Assembly: GCA_964459305.1 (NCBI GenBank)
Contig: CAYWNA010000011.1
Span: forward strand, 51,812 to 115,811
DNA: 64,000 nt
Source of the DNA: CAYWNA01 sp964459305
GTDB taxonomy: Bacteria; Planctomycetota; Planctomycetia; Pirellulales; Pirellulaceae
Reading direction: 5' to 3'
Under the pieces are notes generated by a model. That model did no database searches. It was given only the letters and a program-made list of their open reading frames with translations, and had not been told where the DNA came from. Position numbers and translations under genes: made by a program. This document shows, piece by piece, positions 33,069 through 40,839 of the stretch. The stretch's first letter is position 1. Each line of letters starts with the position of its first letter.

Positions 33069-35276
33069 CTACTTGCCCTTCTGTTCGTCCACCACGTCCG
33101 AGTGCATCCAGTAGCTGAGCAACGGCGAGAGGGCGAGGCAGATCACACCAGAAATGACGGCGGCAATCGCGATCTTGCCGAACACGCCGCCGTAAACATC
33201 GACGGTTTCGCTGGGAATGGGGATCGTGCTGTCCGCCCCGTTGCCGCCGTGCGAAACACCGGTGAATTGGGCAATGATGGCCGCCAAAAACTGGGAGAAG
33301 GCCGTCGCCAGGAACCAGGCACCCATTAGCGTGCTCACGAGCCGGGCCGGGGAAAGCTTGGTGATCATGGAGAGGCCCACGGGTGAAAGGCATAGTTCAC
33401 CGGTGGTCTGAAACAAGTAGCCCACGAACAGCCATACCAACGCTACCATTCCGCGTTCGTCGGCGGTATGAGCCCCGTACCAGAAGGCGCCGAATCCCAT
33501 CCCCAACTGGAGCAGCCCCAACGCGAACTTTACCGGCGTGCTCGGCTCCAAGCCGCCGCTGGCCAGCACCGCCCACAGCATGGTAAACACCAAACCGAAA
33601 ACGATGATGAAGATGGGATTGACCGACTGAAATGTGCTGGCCGGAATCTCGCGGACCCGCTCGCCAATTCCCATGCCGACGTTGTCTTTTGTGACTTTCC
33701 AGTCGATTTCGAAACCCGTGTCTTCTTTGTGCTCCTCGCGGAGACCGTCGAGTACGTCGATCGTGAAGAGCGTATCCCCGTTGCGGTAACCGAGTTGCTC
33801 TTGCGTGGGTTGGATCCGGATCGTCGTGCCCACCTCGTCTTTCGTGATGTGGCGCGTCTCGATGATCCGATCGACGTTGCGGTCCGTAAAGTTGTTCACT
33901 GAACTGCCCGCCTGCTCGAAGAACGACCAGAACAACATCGAAAAGAAAATGAGGATCAGTGCGACAATCATCCGCTCGCGGGGCACCTTGTCCAGGCGAA
34001 TCGTCTCGAACAGCAGGTAAACGGCAGCAATGGCTCCGGAGAGCATGAGTACGAGGCCGGCCGGTCGGCTCATCTCCCGAAGCACAACAGCGATCACTTC
34101 CATCACCGGGCCCCCCTGTCCCTGGATACTCTCGATCACGCTGTCCGAAATGATGGTCAAGCCGCGGTTATCCTCCGTCAGCGGCGCAAAACCGGATACC
34201 AGTAGCACGAATGCCGCGATAGCAGCAGCCGTCGCAATGTAAGTGATCCATTCCGGGGAGATGAAGCCGATGAGGGGGCGTTGGAGCCGCTTCGCGTCTG
34301 GTGGTGCACCGGCCTCTTTGGGCAGCCCTCCATGATAGATGGCAACACAGGCAACCAGTGCGGCGATCAGCAGAGAAACGCCTACGAATATGTTGATCCC
34401 AATCGAAAACGGATTGTCCGGGCAATACTTGAACAGGCACAGCGCTGCGGTGATGGAACCCGACATCAGCACGAACCACGCGATCATCTTTGACACCGCC
34501 GATTCGGTGAGCTGGGCCCATCCCAGTTCCATCAGCGAGTAGAATCCGACCAGTGTCAAAAGACCAAGTAGGACGAAGTTCAAGTTCATCGCAAAGGTCG
34601 GGCTGTCTGCAAGCACGGACGGCACGACAAAGACGTTGAGCGTCGCCGCAATCGCCAGGAGGAACATCGCAGTCTGCGAAATCAACGAGGGGGCCACGAA
34701 GACCGCCACCCCGGTTAGCATACCGATCGTGGCCAGCCCGAACCCGTAGTGCCACCCATAGGTCTCGCCAATGTACCCGCACAGCAGCGGCGACATGGCG
34801 GCTCCCAGATTGATGCCCATGTAGAAGATCGTGAAGCCGCCGTCCCGCTTCGGGCTGCCCGGTGGGTAGAGCGTTCCCACGATCGTCGAGATGTTGGGCT
34901 TGAAGAAACCATTGCCGCAGATCAGCAGCGCCAGCGCGATGAAGAAGGCGAGGCTGTTTTCGATCGTCATCATCAAATGACCGGCGGCCATCAGTAGCCC
35001 GCCAAGGATCACCGCCCTTCGCGCGCCGAGCAGCCGGTCGGCCAACATCCCGCCGAAGAATGGCGTCATGTAGACCAGCGCCGTGTAGGCCCCGTACACG
35101 GCATAGGCTTCGCTATCGCCGTAGCCCAAAAAGCCCTTGATCATGTAGAAGACCAGCAGTGCCCGCATACCGTAGTAGGAAAAACGTTCCCACATTTCGG
35201 CAAAGAACAGCGTAAACAGCCCCGTCGGATGTCCAAGCAAGGTCGGTGACGACATTTCAGTCTGGCTGTTGTTCAT
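33069..35276 (-). CDS. POT-family proton-coupled peptide transporter, extended
   Basis: The N-terminus carries the diagnostic POT signature E-x-x-E-R-F-x-Y-Y-G (EMWERFSYYGMRALLVFYMI) and the second POT signature region (NISTIVGTLYPPGSPKRDGGFTIFYMGINLGA). The protein is hydrophobic throughout, with 12-14 membrane segments, and ends in the usual paired helices. At 735 residues it is much longer than DtpA-type bacterial transporters (about 490); the extra length includes a soluble, charged stretch (about residues 470-560, with FTDRNVDRIIETRHITKDEV), probably an extracytoplasmic insert between helices. Family members import di- and tripeptides with protons. The convergent M2-like peptidase, which makes dipeptides, is a natural partner. 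Confidence 0.88.
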   Translation of the reverse strand: MNNSQTEMSSPTLLGHPTGLFTLFFAEMWERFSYYGMRALLVFYMIKGFLGYGDSEAYAVYGAYTALVYMTPFFGGMLADRLLGARRAVILGGLLMAAGHLMMTIENSLAFFIALALLICGNGFFKPNISTIVGTLYPPGSPKRDGGFTIFYMGINLGAAMSPLLCGYIGETYGWHYGFGLATIGMLTGVAVFVAPSLISQTAMFLLAIAATLNVFVVPSVLADSPTFAMNLNFVLLGLLTLVGFYSLMELGWAQLTESAVSKMIAWFVLMSGSITAALCLFKYCPDNPFSIGINIFVGVSLLIAALVACVAIYHGGLPKEAGAPPDAKRLQRPLIGFISPEWITYIATAAAIAAFVLLVSGFAPLTEDNRGLTIISDSVIESIQGQGGPVMEVIAVVLREMSRPAGLVLMLSGAIAAVYLLFETIRLDKVPRERMIVALILIFFSMLFWSFFEQAGSSVNNFTDRNVDRIIETRHITKDEVGTTIRIQPTQEQLGYRNGDTLFTIDVLDGLREEHKEDTGFEIDWKVTKDNVGMGIGERVREIPASTFQSVNPIFIIVFGLVFTMLWAVLASGGLEPSTPVKFALGLLQLGMGFGAFWYGAHTADERGMVALVWLFVGYLFQTTGELCLSPVGLSMITKLSPARLVSTLMGAWFLATAFSQFLAAIIAQFTGVSHGGNGADSTIPIPSETVDVYGGVFGKIAIAAVISGVICLALSPLLSYWMHSDVVDEQKGK

Positions 35277-35698
35277 TGATGGCGAACCTGATTGGGATTT
35301 TGCGGCGTGTTTTCCTTTGAGTCCCGCTTACCGAGCGGGGCCAGATGCAGCAGAACGACCCTGATCATAACTCCGGCAGTTGCCAGGAGTGATAGCATAG
35401 TAACCCGAATCGTAAGCGAGGAATGCAGCGAACTACGGCCTCCTCCTCGCTTACGTTTCGGGTTTCGATGCCGGAGTCACGATCAAGGCCCAGCAGAGCA
35501 CCTTGCCACCCGTTTCCGGGTCCCCTAGGCAAGCGGGACCAGCATTGGCGGCGGCCACGTTATATGCCGTGCGGCAAGTCGATGTCAACGTTAATGGGAA
35601 GGAGGAAAGTCGTCGGTGTCCGGTTGTGGGGACCTTGGCCGGCGAAATAGAATCTCAGAACAACACTGATCACCGCCCCGCATTGTACGGCTCTCTCC
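35277..35698. other. Intergenic region between divergent genes
   Basis: No gene is supported in this 422-bp region between the peptide transporter and tsaB. It contains the inverted repeat at 35402-35465 and should hold promoters for both genes; I could not pick out convincing -35/-10 boxes. A short, mildly GC-rich open frame at 35503-35754 overlaps the tsaB start and was judged a shadow. Confidence 0.5.
35402..35465. repeat. Inverted repeat (AACCCGAATCGTAAGCGAGG)
   Basis: Arms 35402-35422 and 35444-35465 pair with one or two mismatches (right arm core TCCTCGCTTACGTTTCGGGT) around a 21-bp centre. It stands in the space between the divergent transporter and tsaB genes, about 230 bp from tsaB. 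Confidence 0.8.
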
Positions 35699-36388
35699 AT
35701 GCGAATTCTGGCACTAGAAACCTCGGCACGAAACGGTTCGGTAGCGGCTCTTGAAGACGACCGATTACTGGGACAGACTCTCTTCGAACCGGAACAACGC
35801 GCCGCGCAGGCATTCGCGCCGGCCATTCTCCAGCAACTGACATCCGTGGGCTGGAAGCCGGAAGACATCCAGTTGATTGCGGTAACGCAAGGCCCCGGAT
35901 CGTTCACGGGACTTCGCATCGGCATAACCGTGGCAAAAACGCTCGCGTATACGGTGGGCGCCGAAGTGATCGGCGTGAACACGCTGAAGGTGATCGCGGC
36001 TCAAACGCCGCCTGGTCATCGCCAAGCCCATGTGGTTCTGGATGCCCAGCGCGGCCAGTTGTTTGCTGCCAGGTTTCAGCGTCACGGAGAGGTTTGGGAT
36101 ACCATTGCCGAGACGCTGATTATCGACAACGACGACTGGCTTCGCTCGCTAGCCGCAGATGCGGTTGTCACCGGCCCTGGACTTGCGAAACTGCAAGACC
36201 GTTTGCCGGGCCATGCCATCATCGTCGATCGGGAGCACTGGTCTCCGCAGGCAGCCGCCGTCGGTCGGGTCGGCCATCTTGAATACCACTCTGGAACACG
36301 CGACGATCTATGGAAGCTCGCTCCGCAGTACTTTCGAAAAAGTGCAGCGGAAGAGAAATTCGAAGCGAAAGAGGCAAATCGCCAATGA
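35699..36388 (+). CDS. tsaB: tRNA threonylcarbamoyladenosine biosynthesis protein TsaB
   Basis: The 229-residue protein begins MRILALETSARNGSVAAL, the ASKHA-fold phosphate-1 loop of TsaB, and contains the family motif VTQGPGSFTGLRIGITVAKTLAY (about residues 60-82). TsaB is the scaffold partner that, with TsaD and TsaE, transfers threonylcarbamoyl to adenosine 37 of ANN-decoding tRNAs in the cytoplasm. Length matches the family (about 220-240). The C-terminus is lysine/glutamate-rich. It is followed 15 bp later by the alanine dehydrogenase gene, so the two are probably co-transcribed although unrelated in function. Confidence 0.93.
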   Translation: MRILALETSARNGSVAALEDDRLLGQTLFEPEQRAAQAFAPAILQQLTSVGWKPEDIQLIAVTQGPGSFTGLRIGITVAKTLAYTVGAEVIGVNTLKVIAAQTPPGHRQAHVVLDAQRGQLFAARFQRHGEVWDTIAETLIIDNDDWLRSLAADAVVTGPGLAKLQDRLPGHAIIVDREHWSPQAAAVGRVGHLEYHSGTRDDLWKLAPQYFRKSAAEEKFEAKEANRQ

Positions 36389-36403
36389 CAAGGGAGGATT
36401 GCC

Positions 36404-37519
36404 GTGATCATCGGAGTTCCCAGAGAAATCAAACGGGATGAGTACAGGGTTGCGATGCTGCCGGTGGGTGCGGAGGAGGCGGTACGGGCCGGCCATACGG
36501 TGCTGGTCGAGGCCGGCGCCGGATTGGGTTCGGGCCTGGCCGATCACGACTATTTGCGAGCGGGCGCCGAGTTGATGAGCGGTCCGGAGGAGATCTTCGC
36601 CCGTGCCGACATGGTGATCAAAGTCAAAGAGCCTCAGCCGTCCGAGTACCCATTGATTCGCGAGGGGCAGGTGTTTTTCGCGTATTTCCACTTTGCGGCC
36701 AGCCGCGAACTGACCGAGGCCATGATGGCCTCCGGCGCCACGTTTGTCGCCTATGAGACACTGTGCGACGAACACGGCCGCCTGCCGCTGTTGACGCCCA
36801 TGAGCGAAGTGGCCGGACGAATGAGCATTCAGGAAGGTGCCAAGTATCTGGAGCGTCCCCAGATGGGCCGCGGGATTCTGCTGGGCGGCGTGCCCGGCGT
36901 CGCACCAGCACACATCACGATTCTGGGCGGCGGCATTGTGGGAGCCAATGCGGCCAAAATCGCGGCTGGATTCAATGCCGACGTGGCGATCCTGGATGTC
37001 AACATGGACCGCCTTCGCTACTTGGACGATATCATGCCGCCGAATGTCAACGTCCTTTACAGCGACCGCCACACGATTCGCGAACAGTTGAAACGTGCCG
37101 ACCTGGTGATCGGATCAGTGCTGATCCCCGGCGCCAAAGCCCCACGGCTTATCAGTCGGGAAGACCTGGAGCTGATGAATCCGGGCAGCGTTATCATCGA
37201 CGTTGCCATCGATCAAGGCGGATGCGTCGAGACCAGTCGCCCCACGACGCACAGCGACCCGACGTATATCGAAGAGGGGGTCGTCCACTACTGCGTGACC
37301 AATATGCCCGGCGCCGTTGGTCGTACCAGCACGTTCGCTTTGTGCAATGTAACGTTGCCGTGGGCGTTGCAGATTGCCCGGCGTGGCATCGAAGCGGCAA
37401 CGCGCGAACTCCCGCCGATCGCTGCGGCGGTCAACATCCGCCAAGGCCAAATCACAAACCAGGCGGTTGCCGAATCGTTCGACATGCCGTACAACCCGCT
37501 GTTTGCATGTGACCAATGA
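36404..37519 (+). CDS. ald: Alanine dehydrogenase
   Basis: The GTG start at 36404 follows an AGGGAGGA box. The 371-residue protein matches the alanine dehydrogenase family throughout: MIIGVPREIKRDEYRVAMLPVGAEEAVRAGHTVLVEAGAG-type N-terminus with the conserved Arg and Lys of the pyruvate site, MVIKVKEPQPSEYPLI, the Rossmann loop ITILGGGIVGANAAKIA, and the C-terminal VTNMPGAVGRTSTFALCNVTLPW. It catalyses reversible NAD-dependent oxidative deamination of alanine to pyruvate and ammonium. The length is exactly typical. It lies 15 bp after tsaB. Confidence 0.95.
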   Translation: MIIGVPREIKRDEYRVAMLPVGAEEAVRAGHTVLVEAGAGLGSGLADHDYLRAGAELMSGPEEIFARADMVIKVKEPQPSEYPLIREGQVFFAYFHFAASRELTEAMMASGATFVAYETLCDEHGRLPLLTPMSEVAGRMSIQEGAKYLERPQMGRGILLGGVPGVAPAHITILGGGIVGANAAKIAAGFNADVAILDVNMDRLRYLDDIMPPNVNVLYSDRHTIREQLKRADLVIGSVLIPGAKAPRLISREDLELMNPGSVIIDVAIDQGGCVETSRPTTHSDPTYIEEGVVHYCVTNMPGAVGRTSTFALCNVTLPWALQIARRGIEAATRELPPIAAAVNIRQGQITNQAVAESFDMPYNPLFACDQ

Positions 37520-37562
37520 CCTTGAGAGTAATTATGCCGTTATCGCGATTTGCACATTTCCT

Positions 37563-37630
37563 CGTTTAACCGCAAGCCGGAGGCGCGCGTAGACTGGGGG
37601 GCGCCCATGCCTCCGGCTTGCGGTTAAACG
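37563..37630. repeat. Inverted repeat, family A copy (CGTTTAACCGCAAGCCGGAG)
   Basis: Perfect 22-bp arms at 37563-37584 and 37609-37630 flank a 24-bp centre. The same arms occur at 38246 and 59643, with a single arm at 2007 and a variant at 23256. This copy lies in the 176-bp space between ald and purE. Confidence 0.9.
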
Positions 37631-37695
37631 AATCATCTTCGCCCTGGAGCAGTATGTCACCCAAGTCCCAATGACCAATGAAGAATGAGAGGATC

Positions 37696-38214
37696 ATGAC
37701 GAACGAAACTGCAGCTCAAGTCGGTATTATCATGGGCAGCGACAGCGATTGGCCGAAGATCAACAAGGCGGCTGATGCTTTGAGTGAATTTGGCGTGACT
37801 TTCGAGGTGCGCGTGATGAGTGCCCATCGCACGCCGGACGCGGTGGCCGAGTACGCCCGGACGGCGATCGACCGCGGTCTGAAAGTCATCATTGCCGCAG
37901 CGGGCGGCGCCGCGCATCTAGGCGGTGTGATAGCGGCCCATACAACTCTGCCCGTTATCGGCCTTCCTGTGCCGACACCCGATCTAGGCGGACTCGACTC
38001 GCTGTTGTCGATCGTGCAAATGCCCGGCGACGTGCCGGTAGCCAGTATGGCGGTCGGAATGGGCGGGCCGCGAAACGCCGGATTGTTCGCCGTGCAGATC
38101 CTGGCCACAGCAGACGAATCGTTGCGGGCCAAGCTGGCGGAATTCAAAGAAAAGTTGGCCGAGAAAATTGCGACCAAAGACGCGAAGCTTCAGGAGAGTA
38201 TTGCGAGTTCGTAG
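37696..38214 (+). CDS. purE: 5-(carboxyamino)imidazole ribonucleotide mutase, class I PurE
   Basis: The ATG at 37696 is preferred to the one at 37678 because GAGAGG lies just before it; the longer form would add six residues. The 172-residue protein carries the class I PurE motifs GIIMGSDSDWPKINKAADAL, SAHRTPDAVAEYA, AAAGGAAHLGGVIAAHTTLPVIGLPV, and SMAVGMGGPRNAGLFA. It converts N5-CAIR to CAIR in purine biosynthesis and works as an octamer. The partner purK gene is not adjacent. Inverted-repeat family A copies flank the gene on both sides, so it appears to be an isolated transcription unit. Confidence 0.93.
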   Translation: MTNETAAQVGIIMGSDSDWPKINKAADALSEFGVTFEVRVMSAHRTPDAVAEYARTAIDRGLKVIIAAAGGAAHLGGVIAAHTTLPVIGLPVPTPDLGGLDSLLSIVQMPGDVPVASMAVGMGGPRNAGLFAVQILATADESLRAKLAEFKEKLAEKIATKDAKLQESIASS

Positions 38215-38245
38215 CGATCGTGTTCATCGGCTCCGTTAGTTTCGT

Positions 38246-38312
38246 CGTTTAACCGCAAGCCGGAGGCGTGCGCGGCGAGAGGGACGCGCACGCCTCCGGC
38301 TTGCGGTTAAAC
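38246..38312. repeat. Inverted repeat, family A copy between purE and mtnA
   Basis: Arms 38246-38267 and 38292-38312 pair perfectly over 21 bp around a GC-rich 24-bp centre. It starts 31 bp after the purE stop, a position suited to transcription termination, although no T-run follows. Confidence 0.9.
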
Positions 38313-38365
38313 AAGTGCACAGAACATCCGCTCAGGCGGCTCATTAGATACGAGGTTGCACCACC

Positions 38366-39430
38366 ATGTCCGAGTCAAGCACAGTTGAAACGCTCCGTTG
38401 GATCGGCGATGCAGACGGCCACTTGGCGATGATCGACCAAACGTTGTTGCCGGTCGAGTTCAAGGAGTTGGCATGCCATGACGTGGAGACCGTCTGGGAG
38501 GCCATCAAATCGCTGCGAATTCGCGGTGCGCCGGCCATTGGCATCGCCGCGGCGTACGGCGTGTGCGTTGGTATGCAATCGGTGCGAGATGGGGACGAGG
38601 ATGCGTTTTTCGAACGGCTCGGCGAAGTGAACGACTACTTGGCCGGTAGCCGGCCCACGGCGGTCAATCTGTTTTGGGCACTGGATCGCATCAAGCGGAC
38701 GGCAGACTCGCTCCGCGGAACTCGTACGCCACAGGAAATCCCCGATGCCTTGCTGGCCGAGGCGAAGGCCATACATGAAGAAGACCGGGCGATGTGTCGC
38801 GCGATCGGTCGTTTCGGCGCCGAGTTGCTTGACAATGGCGCCGGAGTATTGACCCACTGCAACGCCGGCGGCTTGGCGACATCCGATTACGGCACGGCGC
38901 TGGCCGTGTTCTTCACGGCCCAAGACGAGGGCAAAGCGCCACATGTCTATGTGGACGAGACGAGACCGCTATTGCAGGGAGCGCGCCTGACAGCCTGGGA
39001 GCTGTCTCAGCGCGGCATCCAGGCCACGTTGATCTGTGACTCGATGGCCGCCCAGGTCATGCGCGAGGGCCGCATCCAGGCGGTAGTAACAGGCGCGGAT
39101 CGGATCGCTGCGAACGGCGACACGGCCAACAAGATCGGCACCTACTCCGTGGCCGTCCTGGCTCATGCCCACGACATCCCGTTCTACGTTGCCGCACCGA
39201 GCAACACGTTCGATCTTTCGCTGGAAAGCGGCGACCAGATCCCCATCGAGCAGCGGGCATCGGAAGAGATCACGCACGGATTTGGCCGCCAAACCGCTCC
39301 CGAGGGGATCGGCGTGTACAATCCTGCCTTCGATGTCACACCCGCGCGTTACGTCAAAGCCATCATCACCGAGCGCGGCGTGATCTCTCCGCCAACCACG
39401 GAAAACGTTCGGGATCTGCTGCGGGGCTGA
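38366..39430 (+). CDS. mtnA: S-methyl-5-thioribose-1-phosphate isomerase
   Basis: The 354-residue protein contains the MtnA signatures RIRGAPAIGIAAAYG, VLTHCNAGGLATSDYGTALAV and VVTGADRIAANGDTANKIGTY. The catalytic cysteine and aspartate fall at C165 and D245, exactly 80 residues apart as in the Bacillus enzyme. It isomerises methylthioribose-1-phosphate to methylthioribulose-1-phosphate in the methionine salvage pathway. The eIF2B-like relatives lack the Cys/Asp pair, so MtnA is the right call. No other salvage gene lies nearby, and repeat family A upstream suggests that it is transcribed alone. Confidence 0.94.
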   Translation: MSESSTVETLRWIGDADGHLAMIDQTLLPVEFKELACHDVETVWEAIKSLRIRGAPAIGIAAAYGVCVGMQSVRDGDEDAFFERLGEVNDYLAGSRPTAVNLFWALDRIKRTADSLRGTRTPQEIPDALLAEAKAIHEEDRAMCRAIGRFGAELLDNGAGVLTHCNAGGLATSDYGTALAVFFTAQDEGKAPHVYVDETRPLLQGARLTAWELSQRGIQATLICDSMAAQVMREGRIQAVVTGADRIAANGDTANKIGTYSVAVLAHAHDIPFYVAAPSNTFDLSLESGDQIPIEQRASEEITHGFGRQTAPEGIGVYNPAFDVTPARYVKAIITERGVISPPTTENVRDLLRG

Positions 39431-39794
39431 CAACGGGGGATCGCCAACAGAACAACTCCTCATATCATGATGCGCGATCCTCCAGCCTCACGCCGACGGG
39501 TATTGGCATCAAGATTTCGCCCATCCAGGACTGGAAAAACGTGGCCAAAGCAAAATTTGCTTTTCCAAAAAATACAAATTTGCTATGCTATACGTAACGA
39601 TAAGGACGGTCGGGTACCGGAGGCGTGCAAGATAACGTCTAAGCGAAACGCTCCGGTCGGTCGTCCTTTCGTTTTGCTAGCAAAACTCTTCCGGGCCGGT
39701 TGGAAAAGTGTCTCGGCGTTTGCTATGGTGATGTCATTGGAACGTTGGAAAACGGTTTTCGCGAATCGACACCTTGGTAGCAGTGAGGGACGCC
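39431..39794. other. Intergenic region containing a palindrome-hairpin-palindrome unit
   Basis: No protein gene is supported. 39438-39458 repeats the GGATCGCCAACAGAACAACT motif found at 28835. From 39547 to 39686 lie two palindromes flanking a GC-rich hairpin, described separately. The stretch 39550-39600 is strikingly AT-rich for this genome, and the ThuA-like gene starts about 110 bp after the unit. Confidence 0.55.
39547..39686 (+). ncRNA. Candidate small structured RNA or leader upstream of the ThuA-like gene
   Basis: A 17-bp palindrome (AAAGCAAA-A-TTTGCTTT, 39547-39563) is followed by AT-rich, promoter-like sequence, then a two-part hairpin: AAGGACG (39602-39608) with CGTCCTT (39662-39668), and inside it CCGGAG (39617-39622) with CTCCGG (39651-39656). 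Immediately after it comes a perfect 16-bp palindrome, GTTTTGCTAGCAAAAC (39671-39686). The hairpin with a T-containing tail could end a small RNA, or the unit could be a leader or operator for the next gene. It matches no riboswitch class I can name, so the call is tentative. Confidence 0.35.
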
Positions 39795-40820
39795 ATGCTT
39801 AGCAGAACTGTCGCATTGAAGCTGATCGGAACGATGTTTGTCACGGCTTGTTGGGCTCTTGCCAGCCAAGCGAGGGCGGATGATCCGTGGGTTGTGTACG
39901 AAGGGAAAGAGGGCCCCGGCAAGGGCAAGCACATCGTGTTGATCGCCGGAGATGAAGAGTATCGCTCGGAAGAAGCGATGCCCATGCTGGGCAGAATCCT
40001 GGCGGTGCGTCACGGCTTCAAATGTACCGTGCTCTTTTCCGTCAATCCCGATGACGGGACGATCGATCCGATCAACCAGACCAACATCCCCGGCCTCGCG
40101 AATCTGGAAACCGCGGACATGATGATCATGTTCCTGCGTTTCCGCGAACTGCCCGATGAAGACATGAAGTACATCGACGATTTCGTGAACTCGGGCAAGC
40201 CGATTTTAGGTCTGCGCACGTCCACTCACGCCTTTGCCTACAAGCGAAACATGAACAGCCCCTATGTGAAGTATCACTTCCGCAGCAAGGAATGGCCGGG
40301 CGGTTTCGGCCAGGAGGTCTTGGGCGACACGTGGATCAACCATCACGGGCACCACAAGTTCGAAAGCACGCGCGGTGCGATCAACGAAACATTCAAAGAC
40401 TGTCCGATCCTGAAGGGTGTCCAGGACATCTGGGGGCCGACTGACGTGTATGGCATCAAGAACCTGACTGACGATGCCAGGGTACTGGTGTACGGCCAGG
40501 TGCTGGAAGGCATGAAGCCAACGGACAAACCAGTGGAGGGCAAGAAGAACGATCCGATGATGCCGTTGGTCTGGCTGAAGGACTATACCGGAGACAAAGG
40601 CAAGACCTCCCGCGTGATTTGCACCACCATGGGCGCATCGGTCGACCTGGAATGCGAAGACCTACGCCGGCTGTTGGTCAATGCCTGTTATTGGGCCCTG
40701 GATCTGGTAGACAAAATCCCGGAGAAGGGCAACGTCGAGTACGTCGGCGAGTACGCACCAACCTTCTATGGTTTTGGCAAATTCAAACCAGGCTTGAAGC
40801 CATCGGATCTGAAACTCTAA
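39795..40820 (+). CDS. Secreted ThuA-like protein
   Basis: The start MLSRTV at 39795 follows a TGAGGGA box and a signal peptide ends at about residue 28 (ASQARA). The body resembles the ThuA family (class I glutamine-amidotransferase-like fold): KHIVLIAGDEEYRSEEAMPML at the start of the fold, ADMMIMFLRFRELPDEDMKYIDDFVNSGKPILGLRTSTHAF at the site of the amidotransferase-like turn, and a C-terminal Trp/Asp-rich segment. ThuA proteins are linked to trehalose and other sugar utilisation in some bacteria, but their reaction is unknown. The catalytic cysteine of true amidotransferases is absent at the turn (GLRTS). The HEAT/propeller gene follows 19 bp later, probably in the same operon. Confidence 0.75.
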   Translation: MLSRTVALKLIGTMFVTACWALASQARADDPWVVYEGKEGPGKGKHIVLIAGDEEYRSEEAMPMLGRILAVRHGFKCTVLFSVNPDDGTIDPINQTNIPGLANLETADMMIMFLRFRELPDEDMKYIDDFVNSGKPILGLRTSTHAFAYKRNMNSPYVKYHFRSKEWPGGFGQEVLGDTWINHHGHHKFESTRGAINETFKDCPILKGVQDIWGPTDVYGIKNLTDDARVLVYGQVLEGMKPTDKPVEGKKNDPMMPLVWLKDYTGDKGKTSRVICTTMGASVDLECEDLRRLLVNACYWALDLVDKIPEKGNVEYVGEYAPTFYGFGKFKPGLKPSDLKL

Positions 40821-40839
40821 GTGCTTGTGGGAGCTGCAA

